IMG/VR virus record: IMGVR_UViG_3300006484_000020
Location: 1-42,419 of that record
Length of the DNA stretch: 42,419 nt
Origin: a virus
Direction: 5' to 3' (one strand)
The first letter of the stretch is position 1. Each line of letters opens with the position of its first letter. This document shows, in pieces, positions 24,881 to 33,113 of the stretch. A model generated the notes under the pieces. That model worked only from the letters and a program-made list of their open reading frames with translations. It was not told where the DNA came from and ran no database searches. The translations under genes were made by a program, and so were the position numbers.

Positions 24881-27538
24881 ATGAAAAAATTGTTATATGT
24901 TGCACCGCATCTATCAACTGGCGGACTCCCTCAATATTTAACTAAAAAAATTGAATTACTTAAAGATGAATTTGAAATTTATCTTGTAGAATGGGTTGAT
25001 TGTACTGGAGGTATTCTTGTAGTTACAAAAAATAAAATCCAAAACCTTATTGATCCGGATAAATTCTTTACATTAGAAGAAAATAAAATAGAACTGATTG
25101 ATATTATTAATCAAGTCCAACCTGATATTATCCATTTGGAAGAAATTCCTGAGTTTTTTATGGATGAAGAAGTAGCCAAACAAATTTATAAACAAGATAG
25201 AAGTTATATCATTATAGAAACGTCACATGATTCTTCTTATAACACAGAAGATAAACGTTTCTTTCCTGATAAATTCATGTTTGTATCTCAATGGCAAATA
25301 AATCAATATAAAGATATTAACGTTCCTAGCGTATTAGTCGAATATCCTATTGAATATATAGAACGTCCTGACCGTGAAGAGGCATTGCGTAATCTACAAT
25401 TAGATCCCGCTAAAAAACACGTTTTACATGTTGGATTATATACATCTCGTAAAAATCAAGCTGAATTTTTTGAATATGCTAAACAATTTCCTGATGTGGA
25501 ATTTCATAGTTTAGGAAACCGAGCAGATAATTTTAAATGGTATTGGGAACCATTAGCTCAAAACACTCCCCCAAATTTAACATGGTGGAACGAACGTACA
25601 GACGTTGATAAATTCTATCAGGCAATGGATTTATTCTTGTTTACCTCTCGTGGACATGATAATGATAAAGAAACAATGCCATTAGTTATTCGTGAGGCCA
25701 TTTCAAATCAAATCCCTACATTAATATATAATCTCCCAGTTTATTTAAATTATTTTGATAAATTTAAAACTATTAATTATTTAAAGTTTGATGATTTTAA
25801 AATTAATTGTAATAAAATTGCTGAAAAATTAGGTGTTAAAGAATCTAATTTAAATGAAGAAATTTTTATATTATCAACTTTCCCAATAAGTGATACTATA
25901 GTTGAAACTACATTAAAAACAATTGATTCAATTCATGCTAGAGGAACAAAAGTATTAGTTACATCACATATTCCTGTTCCATTTGCTATAGAAGCAAAAG
26001 CAGATTATGTTGTTGTTGATAACAATAATATTTTAACTAAACATTCATATTATTGTAATTATTGGGCTGATCTTCCTGATCATAAAGTCCATATTAATTT
26101 AAGAGGAAATGATAATGATTTATATCATGGCCCTAGTGTTTATTCAAATTATGTAAACGGTGCTGCTTTAGCTAAAAATTTAGGATATAAAAAATTATTC
26201 TTTATCAATTTTGATTACACTATTCAAAATACAAAACATATTAATGAAGTATCTGAAATATTAGATAATAAAAAAGCATACTTTGGTAAATATAGAGCAT
26301 CAGAAGGTGATGCTTTACATACTTATTTTTATGCTTCCAACTCAGATTTCTTTTTAGATCATGTTCACCAAGTATTTAATACTGAAGATTATGAACATTT
26401 ACGTTTCCAATTAGGAAGTGAAAGTAATGGTTTAGAAAATATGTGGCATCATATATTTAAACGAAGTTCAGATCAAATTTATTTTGAAGATATTGAAATA
26501 TTTAATCAAAAAAGTATAGAAACTTTTGATCATTCTGATTTTTCCCAAGTAGAATATTACACTGTACTATCTACTAATATTCCTAACACATTTGCTCCTT
26601 ATATTAGAATTTCTAATAGTAAAGAATCAAGATTAATTCAAATTAAAGTACTTGATAAGGATAAAAACGAAGTATTCTTTGATGAATTAAACATAGAGGG
26701 TAAAACAGATTATTATAAAATCCTTCCATACGAAGAAGGAATGGAGGTAGTATTTACTATAAGTAATTACCATAAAATCCTAAAAATCACCACAATCCAG
26801 GTAACAAATTTAGAATTTAATGGAAGTATTGAAGTAAAAAATCATTTACCTAAAATTAAATTAATGCATTTAGTTACTGAACCTGAAACTAATGAAAAAG
26901 AAATCCGTTCAATAGATAATATTAAAGATTTCTGTAAAAAAACAGGTATATTATACGAACAACGAGTTAATGAAATATGGAAAGGGCTTCCACCTAAAGA
27001 AACATGTGCACGTCCACACGAAATTCAAGAAGTACCTGGTTATTATAAATTAGCTCCTGGACATTATGGTTGTTATTTAGCTCATAAAAATGCTATATGC
27101 GCTGAGGATAATACAGACTATGATTTTGTATTAATCGTAGAAGGCGATGTTATAGTAGATAGTGATTATCAAGAGTTATATGAATCTTTAATTCGATTTA
27201 ATAAATTATCATATCAAACAGATATGGATGTTATTGGATTTGGAAATCCATGGCAAGATAGAAATTTAAATGGACCTAAAATTGATGACATTTATACAAA
27301 TGTAACCCCTTTTATCCCAGCACAATCATATTTAATTAATAATATTAAAACTAAAAAAATTAAAACATTATTAGAAACTATGACTTGGGATGCTATTGAT
27401 TTATGGATGTGTAATGTTGCTAAATTAAAAATAGGAACAGCCGAAAAAATTTATACAAAACATCTCCCAGGTTATAGTATTATAGAACAAACTGTTAAAG
27501 ATGCTTCAACCGATAACCCTTTAATATTTACAACATAA
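24881..27538 (+). CDS. Multidomain glycosyltransferase (GT4-like N-terminus, GT25-like C-terminus)
   Basis: This 885-residue protein appears to be three modules. Residues 1-310 look like a GT-B/GT4 enzyme: KKLLYVAPHLSTGGLPQYLT at the N-terminus, HVLHVGLYTSRKNQ near 180-193 starting the nucleotide-sugar domain, and REAISNQIPTLIYNLP near 270 as the acidic donor-binding helix. The middle, about 325-660, begins with EIFILSTFPISDTIVETTLK, a possible second alpha/beta sugar-transferase-like domain, and ends in a beta-sandwich-like stretch. The C-terminus, about 665-885, resembles GT25-type transferases: APGHYGCYLAHKNAI near 721-735 and the metal-binding-type VEGDVIVDSD (753-762, with E754 and D756). 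It is first in a three-gene glycosyltransferase cassette, sharing a one-base TAATG overlap with the next. Substrate unknown; the adjacent Ser/Thr-rich fibre is an obvious candidate. Confidence 0.72.
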   Translation: MKKLLYVAPHLSTGGLPQYLTKKIELLKDEFEIYLVEWVDCTGGILVVTKNKIQNLIDPDKFFTLEENKIELIDIINQVQPDIIHLEEIPEFFMDEEVAKQIYKQDRSYIIIETSHDSSYNTEDKRFFPDKFMFVSQWQINQYKDINVPSVLVEYPIEYIERPDREEALRNLQLDPAKKHVLHVGLYTSRKNQAEFFEYAKQFPDVEFHSLGNRADNFKWYWEPLAQNTPPNLTWWNERTDVDKFYQAMDLFLFTSRGHDNDKETMPLVIREAISNQIPTLIYNLPVYLNYFDKFKTINYLKFDDFKINCNKIAEKLGVKESNLNEEIFILSTFPISDTIVETTLKTIDSIHARGTKVLVTSHIPVPFAIEAKADYVVVDNNNILTKHSYYCNYWADLPDHKVHINLRGNDNDLYHGPSVYSNYVNGAALAKNLGYKKLFFINFDYTIQNTKHINEVSEILDNKKAYFGKYRASEGDALHTYFYASNSDFFLDHVHQVFNTEDYEHLRFQLGSESNGLENMWHHIFKRSSDQIYFEDIEIFNQKSIETFDHSDFSQVEYYTVLSTNIPNTFAPYIRISNSKESRLIQIKVLDKDKNEVFFDELNIEGKTDYYKILPYEEGMEVVFTISNYHKILKITTIQVTNLEFNGSIEVKNHLPKIKLMHLVTEPETNEKEIRSIDNIKDFCKKTGILYEQRVNEIWKGLPPKETCARPHEIQEVPGYYKLAPGHYGCYLAHKNAICAEDNTDYDFVLIVEGDVIVDSDYQELYESLIRFNKLSYQTDMDVIGFGNPWQDRNLNGPKIDDIYTNVTPFIPAQSYLINNIKTKKIKTLLETMTWDAIDLWMCNVAKLKIGTAEKIYTKHLPGYSIIEQTVKDASTDNPLIFTT

Positions 27539-28488
27539 TGAAAATCTGTCAAGTCGATCCGGGTTGTGGTATTCCAATCCCACCTCCAGCATGGGGAGCT
27601 ATTGAAAAAATTGTTTGGGAATTTACCCAAAATCTAAAAGAATTAGGACATGAAGTAGATATTAAAATGTCAGGTCAAATTAATCCTGGAGAATATGATA
27701 TAGTTCATTGTCACGTAGCTAATCTAGCAATTCAATTAGCAGAAAGAGGTATACCATATGTTTACCAATTACACGACCATCATGCTTTCTTTTATGGTAA
27801 GGATTCTCATGTTTATAAAGAAAACCTCCAAGCAATTGAAGGTTCACTTATATCTTTAATGCCTGCTAGATTTTTAGTTGACTACTTTGAAAGTGATAAA
27901 TGTGTTTATTTCTCTCATGGTGTTAACACAAATGAATTATATCCAAAACAAAAAAATACTCCTGCTAATCCAAAACTATTAATGATAGCTAATAATGGTT
28001 TAGGTGGAGATCCTACATTTGATAGAAAAGGTTTTGCTTTAGGGTTAGGGTTAGCAATGCTTAATAATTTAGAAATTACAATAGCAGGCCCTTCAGATAA
28101 TAAAAGATTTTTTAATGGACACCTGTGGATGTTAGGTTACCCTAAACTAAACTTGGTTTTTGATACTCCTAATAGTAAATTATTGGAATTATATCACACC
28201 CACGATATTTTTATACACCCAACTATTTTAGAAGCTGGACATCCTAATTTAACAATGATTGAAGCAGCAGCTGCTGGTTTACCTCTTATTGCTAACTGGG
28301 AAATTGAAACAGATTTTCACGGTGCTTGGAGATCTCCACGTGATGTATTTGAAATGGATAGAGGTTTAAAAGATATATTAAGTAATTGGTCATTATATAG
28401 AGATAAATTAGTAGTAACATCTCAAGAATTATCATGGTTTAACCGTTCTAAAGAATTAATTAAAGTATATGAAAGAAATATTGATTAA
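27538..28488 (+). CDS. GT4-family glycosyltransferase
   Basis: This 316-residue GT-B glycosyltransferase begins MKICQVDPGCGIPIPPPAWG followed by AIEKIVWEFTQNLKELGHEV, the typical GT4 acceptor-side Rossmann start with a Gly/Pro-rich loop. YDIVHCHVAN (about 54-63) and YQLHDHHAF (about 80-88) are standard features, as is YFSHGVNTNELYP (about 123-135). DRKGFALGLGLAM and LEITIAGPSDN start the donor-binding domain. FIHPTILEAGHPNLTMIEAA is the conserved acidic donor-sugar motif. The protein is a little short for GT4 but has both domains. It overlaps the previous gene by one base and the next by 20 bases, so the three enzymes are made together. Sugar and acceptor are not predictable from sequence alone. 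Confidence 0.82.
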   Translation: MKICQVDPGCGIPIPPPAWGAIEKIVWEFTQNLKELGHEVDIKMSGQINPGEYDIVHCHVANLAIQLAERGIPYVYQLHDHHAFFYGKDSHVYKENLQAIEGSLISLMPARFLVDYFESDKCVYFSHGVNTNELYPKQKNTPANPKLLMIANNGLGGDPTFDRKGFALGLGLAMLNNLEITIAGPSDNKRFFNGHLWMLGYPKLNLVFDTPNSKLLELYHTHDIFIHPTILEAGHPNLTMIEAAAAGLPLIANWEIETDFHGAWRSPRDVFEMDRGLKDILSNWSLYRDKLVVTSQELSWFNRSKELIKVYERNID

Positions 28489-29668
28489 GGAGTATAATAA
28501 CACCCCCCAATTAAACATTCCAAATAAGGAAAATAATAATACATTTAAGTTTAATTTTTTAAAAGGAGCATTTTTAGAAATTATAGGTTCTAACTCTAAA
28601 ACATATGTAGCTAAATTTTTTAATAAATCTAAAGATGAATTAGTATATGAAGCAGAGATTACTAACAATATGTGGACCAAACCAGGTATTGAATATTTCA
28701 TTAATTGGAGAATTGAAGTTTACGATAAAGAAAATGATGAATTAGTATTCGAACATGATTTTAATGCTAGAGAAAAAAGAGTTTATATTCATTTAGAGTC
28801 CTCAGCATTAGGTGATACCTTAGCTTGGTTTCCGTTTATAGATGAATTTAGAAAAGTTCATAAATGTCATGTAATATGTTCAACATTTCACAATGAATGG
28901 TTTGAAAAAGAATACCCTGAATTAGAATTTGTTACCCCAGGTACTGAAGTACATGATTTATATGCTATGTACAATATTGGTTGGTTTTATAATGAAGATA
29001 GAACTATAAATAATTTAAAAATCCCAATTGATTTTAAACAACATCCATTAGGAGAAACATCAACATCTGTATTAGGATTATCTTATGTAGAAACTAAACC
29101 AAAAATTAATGTTCCTAATAAGGGAAGACAAATTCATGGTAAATATGTTGTTATTGCACCTCACGCTTCAGCACATGCTAAATATTGGAATTACCCAGGC
29201 GGATGGCAAACAGTAATTGATTATTTAAATGCAAAAGGATATAAAGTAGTAATAATCACCCAAGAAAAATTAGGTGATAAATGGCATGATTCAAAATTAG
29301 GAGGTAAATTAAAAGGAGTAATTAATAAAACAGGTAATTATCCGATTGAAGATAGAATGGTAGATATTAAACACGCTGATGCTTTTATAGGTGTTGGTAG
29401 TGGGTTATCTTGGTTAGCATGGTCTATAGGTACACCTGTAATACTAATCTCAGGATTTAGTTTACCATATAGTGAGTTTCTTGATTGTGAACGTATATTT
29501 AACTATGATACTAATGTATGTAATGGATGTTTTAATAGAGAATGGTTAAATCCGGGTGATTGGGAATGGTGTCCTGATCATAAAGATACACCACGTCAAT
29601 TTGAGTGTACAAAAACTATTAAACCTTCTCAAATAATTGAATCTCTTAACAAACTTCTTAATATTTAA
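28469..29668 (+). CDS. TibC/Aah-like O-glycosyltransferase (autotransporter heptosyltransferase family)
   Basis: This 399-residue protein resembles the bacterial autotransporter heptosyltransferase family (TibC, Aah), which O-glycosylates Ser residues of repetitive surface proteins. It has an N-terminal beta-rich domain (about 20-100), then IHLESSALGDTLAWFPFIDE (107-126), the family-type start of the catalytic domain. APHASAHAKYWNYPGGWQTV (230-249) and IKHADAFIGVGSGLSWLAWS (300-319) follow, as in GT9-like transferases. Near the C-terminus four cysteines, C351, C354, C368 and C380, recreate the CxxC...C...C arrangement that binds iron in TibC. The start at 28469 overlaps the GT4 gene by 20 bases. 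It lies directly downstream of a giant Ser/Thr-rich repeat fibre, so O-glycosylation of that fibre is a strong hypothesis. A transferase acting on host glycans or another virion protein remains possible. Confidence 0.8.
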   Translation: MKEILIKEYNNTPQLNIPNKENNNTFKFNFLKGAFLEIIGSNSKTYVAKFFNKSKDELVYEAEITNNMWTKPGIEYFINWRIEVYDKENDELVFEHDFNAREKRVYIHLESSALGDTLAWFPFIDEFRKVHKCHVICSTFHNEWFEKEYPELEFVTPGTEVHDLYAMYNIGWFYNEDRTINNLKIPIDFKQHPLGETSTSVLGLSYVETKPKINVPNKGRQIHGKYVVIAPHASAHAKYWNYPGGWQTVIDYLNAKGYKVVIITQEKLGDKWHDSKLGGKLKGVINKTGNYPIEDRMVDIKHADAFIGVGSGLSWLAWSIGTPVILISGFSLPYSEFLDCERIFNYDTNVCNGCFNREWLNPGDWEWCPDHKDTPRQFECTKTIKPSQIIESLNKLLNI

Positions 29669-29678
29669 TATAGAACGA

Positions 29679-29687
29679 ATATTTATA
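29679..29687 (+). promoter_or_regulatory. ATATTTATA motif before the coiled-coil gene
   Basis: An exact 9-mer lies 8 bases upstream of the ATG at 29696, the shortest spacing in the window. If the motif is a -10 element, the mRNA would be nearly leaderless here. Confidence 0.55.
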
Positions 29688-29695
29688 TCGTGAAT

Positions 29696-29941
29696 ATGTT
29701 TTTAACCCCTGAAGAGTTACATTTATTAAATCAACTAAATAACCAACGAGAAAATTTAAAAAATCAACTTGGTAATTTAGAATATGAGTTACAATGTTTA
29801 AAAAATAAAAAAAATAAATTAATCCAAGAATTACAAGTTTTAGAAGAAAATTGTTCTAAAATTGGAATTGAGTTACAAGAAAAATATGGTGAAGTCGCTT
29901 TAAATTTAAAAACAGGCGAATTTAAAAATATTCACGAATAA
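29696..29941 (+). CDS. Small coiled-coil protein
   Basis: This 81-residue protein is dominated by one long coiled coil. LTPEELHLLNQLNNQRENLK continues through Leu/Lys/Glu heptads to about residue 60, and a short tail ends with KTGEFKNIHE. I chose the ATG at 29696 over an in-frame GTG six bases upstream, which would leave only two bases after the promoter motif. It has no recognised family. It sits alone between ATATTTATA motifs, immediately before the tail sheath gene. A role in tail assembly or as a small regulator is possible but unsupported. Confidence 0.6.
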   Translation: MFLTPEELHLLNQLNNQRENLKNQLGNLEYELQCLKNKKNKLIQELQVLEENCSKIGIELQEKYGEVALNLKTGEFKNIHE

Positions 29942-29963
29942 ATGACTTTTAAAAATTTTTAAC

Positions 29964-29972
29964 ATATTTATA
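29964..29972 (+). promoter_or_regulatory. ATATTTATA motif before the tail sheath gene
   Basis: An exact 9-mer lies 25 bases upstream of the sheath ATG, preceded by a T-rich stretch (29947-29960) and followed by an A-rich leader with no Shine-Dalgarno sequence. The sheath is among the most abundant virion proteins, so a strong late promoter is expected here. Confidence 0.65.
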
Positions 29973-29997
29973 ACAGAATAAAAAACAACTCATTAAC

Positions 29998-31722
29998 ATG
30001 GCCGAATCATTAATATCCCCAGGAGTCCTCGCATCCGAAAATGATAACTCATTTGTTTCCCAAGGACCCATCAGAAATAGTGCTGCTATTCTTGGACCTA
30101 CAGTAATAGGACCTGTTGAAGTTCCAACTATTGTTACTTCATACAGTGATTATACTAATAAATTTGGTTCTACTTTCCTTAGCGCTAGTAACGTTTACTC
30201 ATTTTTTACCTCAATTACAGCATATAATTATTTTGCTAACGGTGGTGAAACTTTATTAGTAACTAGAGTAGCTAGTGGTTCATACACATCTGCAACATCA
30301 TCCTTTATTTCAGGTAGTACAGCAGGAGCTATTGCAAGTGGTAGTGCCTTTACTTTAACTACTATCTCTCAAGGTACTATTATGAATAGTACTAGTTCTT
30401 TAGATGTTAGTGGATCATTAGCATCAGGTTCAAACTATAACCTTAGATGGCAAATTGCAAATTCAAATACAGCCTCAGGCACATTTGATTTATTTATTAG
30501 ACGAGGTAATGACAACACCAATAATGTTGTTATATTAGAAAACTGGACTAATTTATCATTAGATCCAACTCAACCAAACTTTATTTCTAAAGTAATTGGG
30601 GATCAATACGATGTATATAACACATCTTCTCTTTCAGTACAAACTGTAGGTAATTACAAACGTAATTCAAAATATGTTTATGTATCTAGTATTGATTCAG
30701 ATTTCTTAATGCCTAACTATTTTGACAATAGTGGATATCCAACTACAGCATATGCTGCCTTTATGCCTGCTAGTAATAGTGGATCATTTGGTAGTGCTGT
30801 TGGTACATTAAAAGCAGGAGCTAATTTTTATGATACAATCAATACTTCTAATACTCAAGGATTAATAGCTCTTAATTATACAAATTCAATTAATTTAATG
30901 TCTAACCAAGATGCTTATAAATTTAATGTATTAGTAACTCCTGGTTTATATAATTCCGATACTAACTACGGTGCTCAAATGACTACTATTATCAATAATA
31001 CTCAAAATAGAGGTGATAATATTTTTATAGCAGATTTAGTACCTTATGGTTCAACCGTATCCTCAGCAACTACACAAGCAGGAAATAGAAATACTTCATA
31101 TGCAGCTTCATATTGGCCTTGGGTTCAAATCGTTGAACCAGATTCAGGACAATTAGTATGGATCCCAGCATCAACAGTAATTCCTGGTGTATTTGCTTAC
31201 AATGATACAGTATCTGAGCCATGGTTTGCACCAGCAGGTATTAATAGAGGTGGTTTAAATCTTGTAGTTAAAGCAGAAACTAAATTAACTCAAACCCAAC
31301 GCGATAATCTTTATATAGGAGCTGTAAACCCAATAGCTACATTCCCTGCAAACGGAGTAGTAGTATATGGTCAAAAAACATTACAGAAAAAAGCATCAGC
31401 TTTAGATCGTGTAAATGTTCGTCGTTTGTTAATTGCTCTTAAAAATTTCATTTCAGAAGTAGCTCAAAACTTAGTATTCGAACAAAATACAATCGCTACA
31501 AGAAATTCATTTTTAGCATCCGTAAACCCATACTTGGAAACAGTACAACAAAAACAAGGTTTGTATGCTTTTAAAGTAATTATGGACGATAGTAACAACC
31601 CAGCAGATGTAATCGATAGAAACCAAATGGTAGGTCAAATTTATATTCAACCAACCAAAACGGCCGAATTTATTTACTTGGATTTCAACATCTTACCAAC
31701 AGGTGCAACATTCCCTGGATAA
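29998..31722 (+). CDS. Contractile tail sheath protein, T4 gp18-like
   Basis: This 574-residue protein is a contractile sheath monomer. The N-terminus, ESLISPGVLASENDNSFV then RNSAAILGPTVIGPVEVPTI, is the sheath-family start, with the PGV motif and Gly/Pro-rich strand. YNYFANGGETLLVTRVASG (about 79-97) is the classic F..GG..l.vtRV block. The C-terminal domain contains NGVVVYGQKTLQ, then SALDRVNVRRLLIALKNFIS, and ends QPTKTAEFIYLDFNILPTGA, the highly conserved extended C-terminus that links sheath subunits. The variable middle (about 100-400) is Ser/Thr/Asn-rich. It is shorter than T4 gp18 (659), mostly in that protruding region. It is followed by the tube gene, as in most myoviruses. Confidence 0.95.
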   Translation: MAESLISPGVLASENDNSFVSQGPIRNSAAILGPTVIGPVEVPTIVTSYSDYTNKFGSTFLSASNVYSFFTSITAYNYFANGGETLLVTRVASGSYTSATSSFISGSTAGAIASGSAFTLTTISQGTIMNSTSSLDVSGSLASGSNYNLRWQIANSNTASGTFDLFIRRGNDNTNNVVILENWTNLSLDPTQPNFISKVIGDQYDVYNTSSLSVQTVGNYKRNSKYVYVSSIDSDFLMPNYFDNSGYPTTAYAAFMPASNSGSFGSAVGTLKAGANFYDTINTSNTQGLIALNYTNSINLMSNQDAYKFNVLVTPGLYNSDTNYGAQMTTIINNTQNRGDNIFIADLVPYGSTVSSATTQAGNRNTSYAASYWPWVQIVEPDSGQLVWIPASTVIPGVFAYNDTVSEPWFAPAGINRGGLNLVVKAETKLTQTQRDNLYIGAVNPIATFPANGVVVYGQKTLQKKASALDRVNVRRLLIALKNFISEVAQNLVFEQNTIATRNSFLASVNPYLETVQQKQGLYAFKVIMDDSNNPADVIDRNQMVGQIYIQPTKTAEFIYLDFNILPTGATFPG

Positions 31723-31738
31723 GAAATTTAAAAATTAA

Positions 31739-31747
31739 ATATTTATA
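31739..31747 (+). promoter_or_regulatory. ATATTTATA motif before the tail tube gene
   Basis: An exact 9-mer lies 23 bases upstream of the tube ATG, spanning the short gap after the sheath gene. The leader is AC/A-rich (ending ATAAACAAA). No intrinsic terminator separates sheath and tube, so the tube could be transcribed both from here and by read-through. Confidence 0.6.
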
Positions 31748-31770
31748 ACAAAATTAAATAAATAAACAAA

Positions 31771-32259
31771 ATGGCAATATTAGATTCTAACGAAATATTT
31801 TTCACCGCGTTTGAACCAAAACAGGCGAACCGATTCATCATGTATATTGATGGTATTCCTTCATACGAAATTAAAGGTGTAAGTGCTATTACGGTAAACT
31901 CAGGTACAGTTCAATTAAACCATATTAACGTTCAACGTTATGTTAAAGGTATGACTAAATGGGATCCTATTACATTTACATTGTTTGATCCTATTACTCC
32001 CTCCGGAGCTCAAGCAGTAATGGAATGGGTACGTTTACACCACGAATCAGTAACAGGACGTGATGGTTATTCGGATATGTATAAGAAAGATTTAACATTT
32101 AACGTATTAGGACCTGTAGGTGACATCGTATCAGAATGGATTTTAAAAGGATGTTTTATCACAAGTGCTAACTTCGGTGAATATAACTGGGACACAGCAG
32201 ACACAGCAGTAAATCTTACAATGGTAGTTCAACCTGATTATTGTGTATTGAATTTCTAA
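31771..32259 (+). CDS. Tail tube protein, T4 gp19-like
   Basis: This 162-residue protein is almost exactly the length of T4 gp19 (163). It has family-typical features: FEPKQANRFIMYIDGIPSYE (about 14-33), VSAITVNSGTVQLNHINVQR with a Tyr and KGMTKWDPITFTLFDPI (about 60-76), then WVRLHHESVTGRDGYSDMYK and a final segment around KGCFITSANFGEYNWDT and VNLTMVVQPDYCVLNF. These form the beta-barrel hexamer subunit of the inner tube through which DNA passes. A strong terminator follows 24 bases after the stop. Confidence 0.94.
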   Translation: MAILDSNEIFFTAFEPKQANRFIMYIDGIPSYEIKGVSAITVNSGTVQLNHINVQRYVKGMTKWDPITFTLFDPITPSGAQAVMEWVRLHHESVTGRDGYSDMYKKDLTFNVLGPVGDIVSEWILKGCFITSANFGEYNWDTADTAVNLTMVVQPDYCVLNF

Positions 32260-32283
32260 TAAATTTTTAAAAATAATCTAAGA

Positions 32284-32316
32284 AAGCTCGCATTTTTTGC
32301 GAGCTTCCTTTTTTTT
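32284..32316 (+). terminator. Intrinsic terminator after the tail tube gene
   Basis: An 8-bp stem, AAGCTCGC (32284-32291) with GCGAGCTT (32299-32306), has a seven-base AT-rich loop and is followed by CC and eight T's to 32316. Three bases later the next ATATTTATA motif begins, so termination and re-initiation are back to back. Confidence 0.92.
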
Positions 32317-32319
32317 CAT

Positions 32320-32328
32320 ATATTTATA
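32320..32328 (+). promoter_or_regulatory. ATATTTATA motif before the gp26-like gene
   Basis: An exact 9-mer starts immediately after the T-run of the tube terminator and lies 31 bases upstream of the ATG, the longest spacing in the set. The direct terminator-motif juxtaposition is good evidence that the motif starts a new transcript. Confidence 0.68.
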
Positions 32329-32359
32329 TACGACAACAAAGTTATACTAAATAAAAATT

Positions 32360-33106
32360 ATGGACAGCAAAATCAAATTTCCTACGGAAACAATCGAATT
32401 ACCTTCAAAAGGTTTATTATACCCTGAAGGACATCCTCTATCAAGCGGTAAAGTTGAAATGAAATACATGACTGCTAAAGAAGAAGACATTCTTACTAAT
32501 CAAAATTATATCAAACAAGGTATTGTAATTGATAAATTACTTCAATCTTTATTGGTTACTAAATTTAATTATGAAGATTTATTTCTTGGAGATAAAAACG
32601 CTATATTAGTAGCAGCTCGCGTTTTAGGGTATGGTAAAGATTATTCTTTTACCTATAATAATGAAGAAATCACAGTTAATCTTGCAGAGCTTCCATCGGT
32701 TGAATTAGATGAATCCTTAATTCTTGAAAAAGGAGTTAATTTATTTAAATATATTTTACCACATTCTCAAAATGAAATAACTTTTAAATTACTTACAGGA
32801 AAAATGGAAAAAGATATTGATGCTGAAGTAAAAGGACTTAAACGTATTAATAAAAATAATTCTGCTGAACTTTCAACCCGTTTAAAACATCAAATTTCTT
32901 CAGTAAACGAAGATGAAGATCAAAAAACAATTAGAGAGTTTATAGATAATTATCTTTTAGCAAAAGATGCTTCTGCTTTTAGAGTTTATCTTAAATCAAT
33001 TAACCCTGATGTAAAAATGACTTTTTTATACGAAGGTGAAAATAGCGAAGAGGAGGTAGCTATTCCTTTACAGGTCCAGTTTTTTTGGCCTGACGCAAGA
33101 GTATAG
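32360..33106 (+). CDS. T4 gp26-like baseplate hub/tail assembly protein
   Basis: This 248-residue protein matches the T4 base plate protein family (Pfam T4_baseplate, gp26) by its N-terminal signature: ETIELPSKGLLYPEGHPLS (10-28), SGKVEMKYMTAKEEDILTN (29-47) and a following hydrophobic helix containing IVIDKLLQSLLV. The remainder is Lys/Glu-rich and mostly helical, ending VAIPLQVQFFWPDARV. It directly precedes a small out-of-frame ORF and the tape measure gene, an order equivalent to the tail assembly chaperone pair of other phages. A run of seven T's at 33080-33086, close to the stop, could allow frameshifting into that ORF. T4 gp26 is called a hub subunit; a chaperone role for the tape measure is my inference from position. 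Confidence 0.82.
   Translation: MDSKIKFPTETIELPSKGLLYPEGHPLSSGKVEMKYMTAKEEDILTNQNYIKQGIVIDKLLQSLLVTKFNYEDLFLGDKNAILVAARVLGYGKDYSFTYNNEEITVNLAELPSVELDESLILEKGVNLFKYILPHSQNEITFKLLTGKMEKDIDAEVKGLKRINKNNSAELSTRLKHQISSVNEDEDQKTIREFIDNYLLAKDASAFRVYLKSINPDVKMTFLYEGENSEEEVAIPLQVQFFWPDARV
33080..33086 (+). other. T7 candidate slippery site for programmed frameshifting
   Basis: Seven T's lie 18 bases before the stop codon of the gp26-like gene. A +1 (or -2) slip here moves ribosomes into the frame of the next ORF, which is open from 33060 to 33326. The fusion would join residue 242 (ending VQVQFF) to GLTQEYRLSLFRIIHE, giving about 321 residues. The downstream frame has no ATG before its conserved-looking core, which supports frameshifting over independent initiation. 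Confidence 0.45.
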
Positions 33107-33113
33107 ACTTTCA

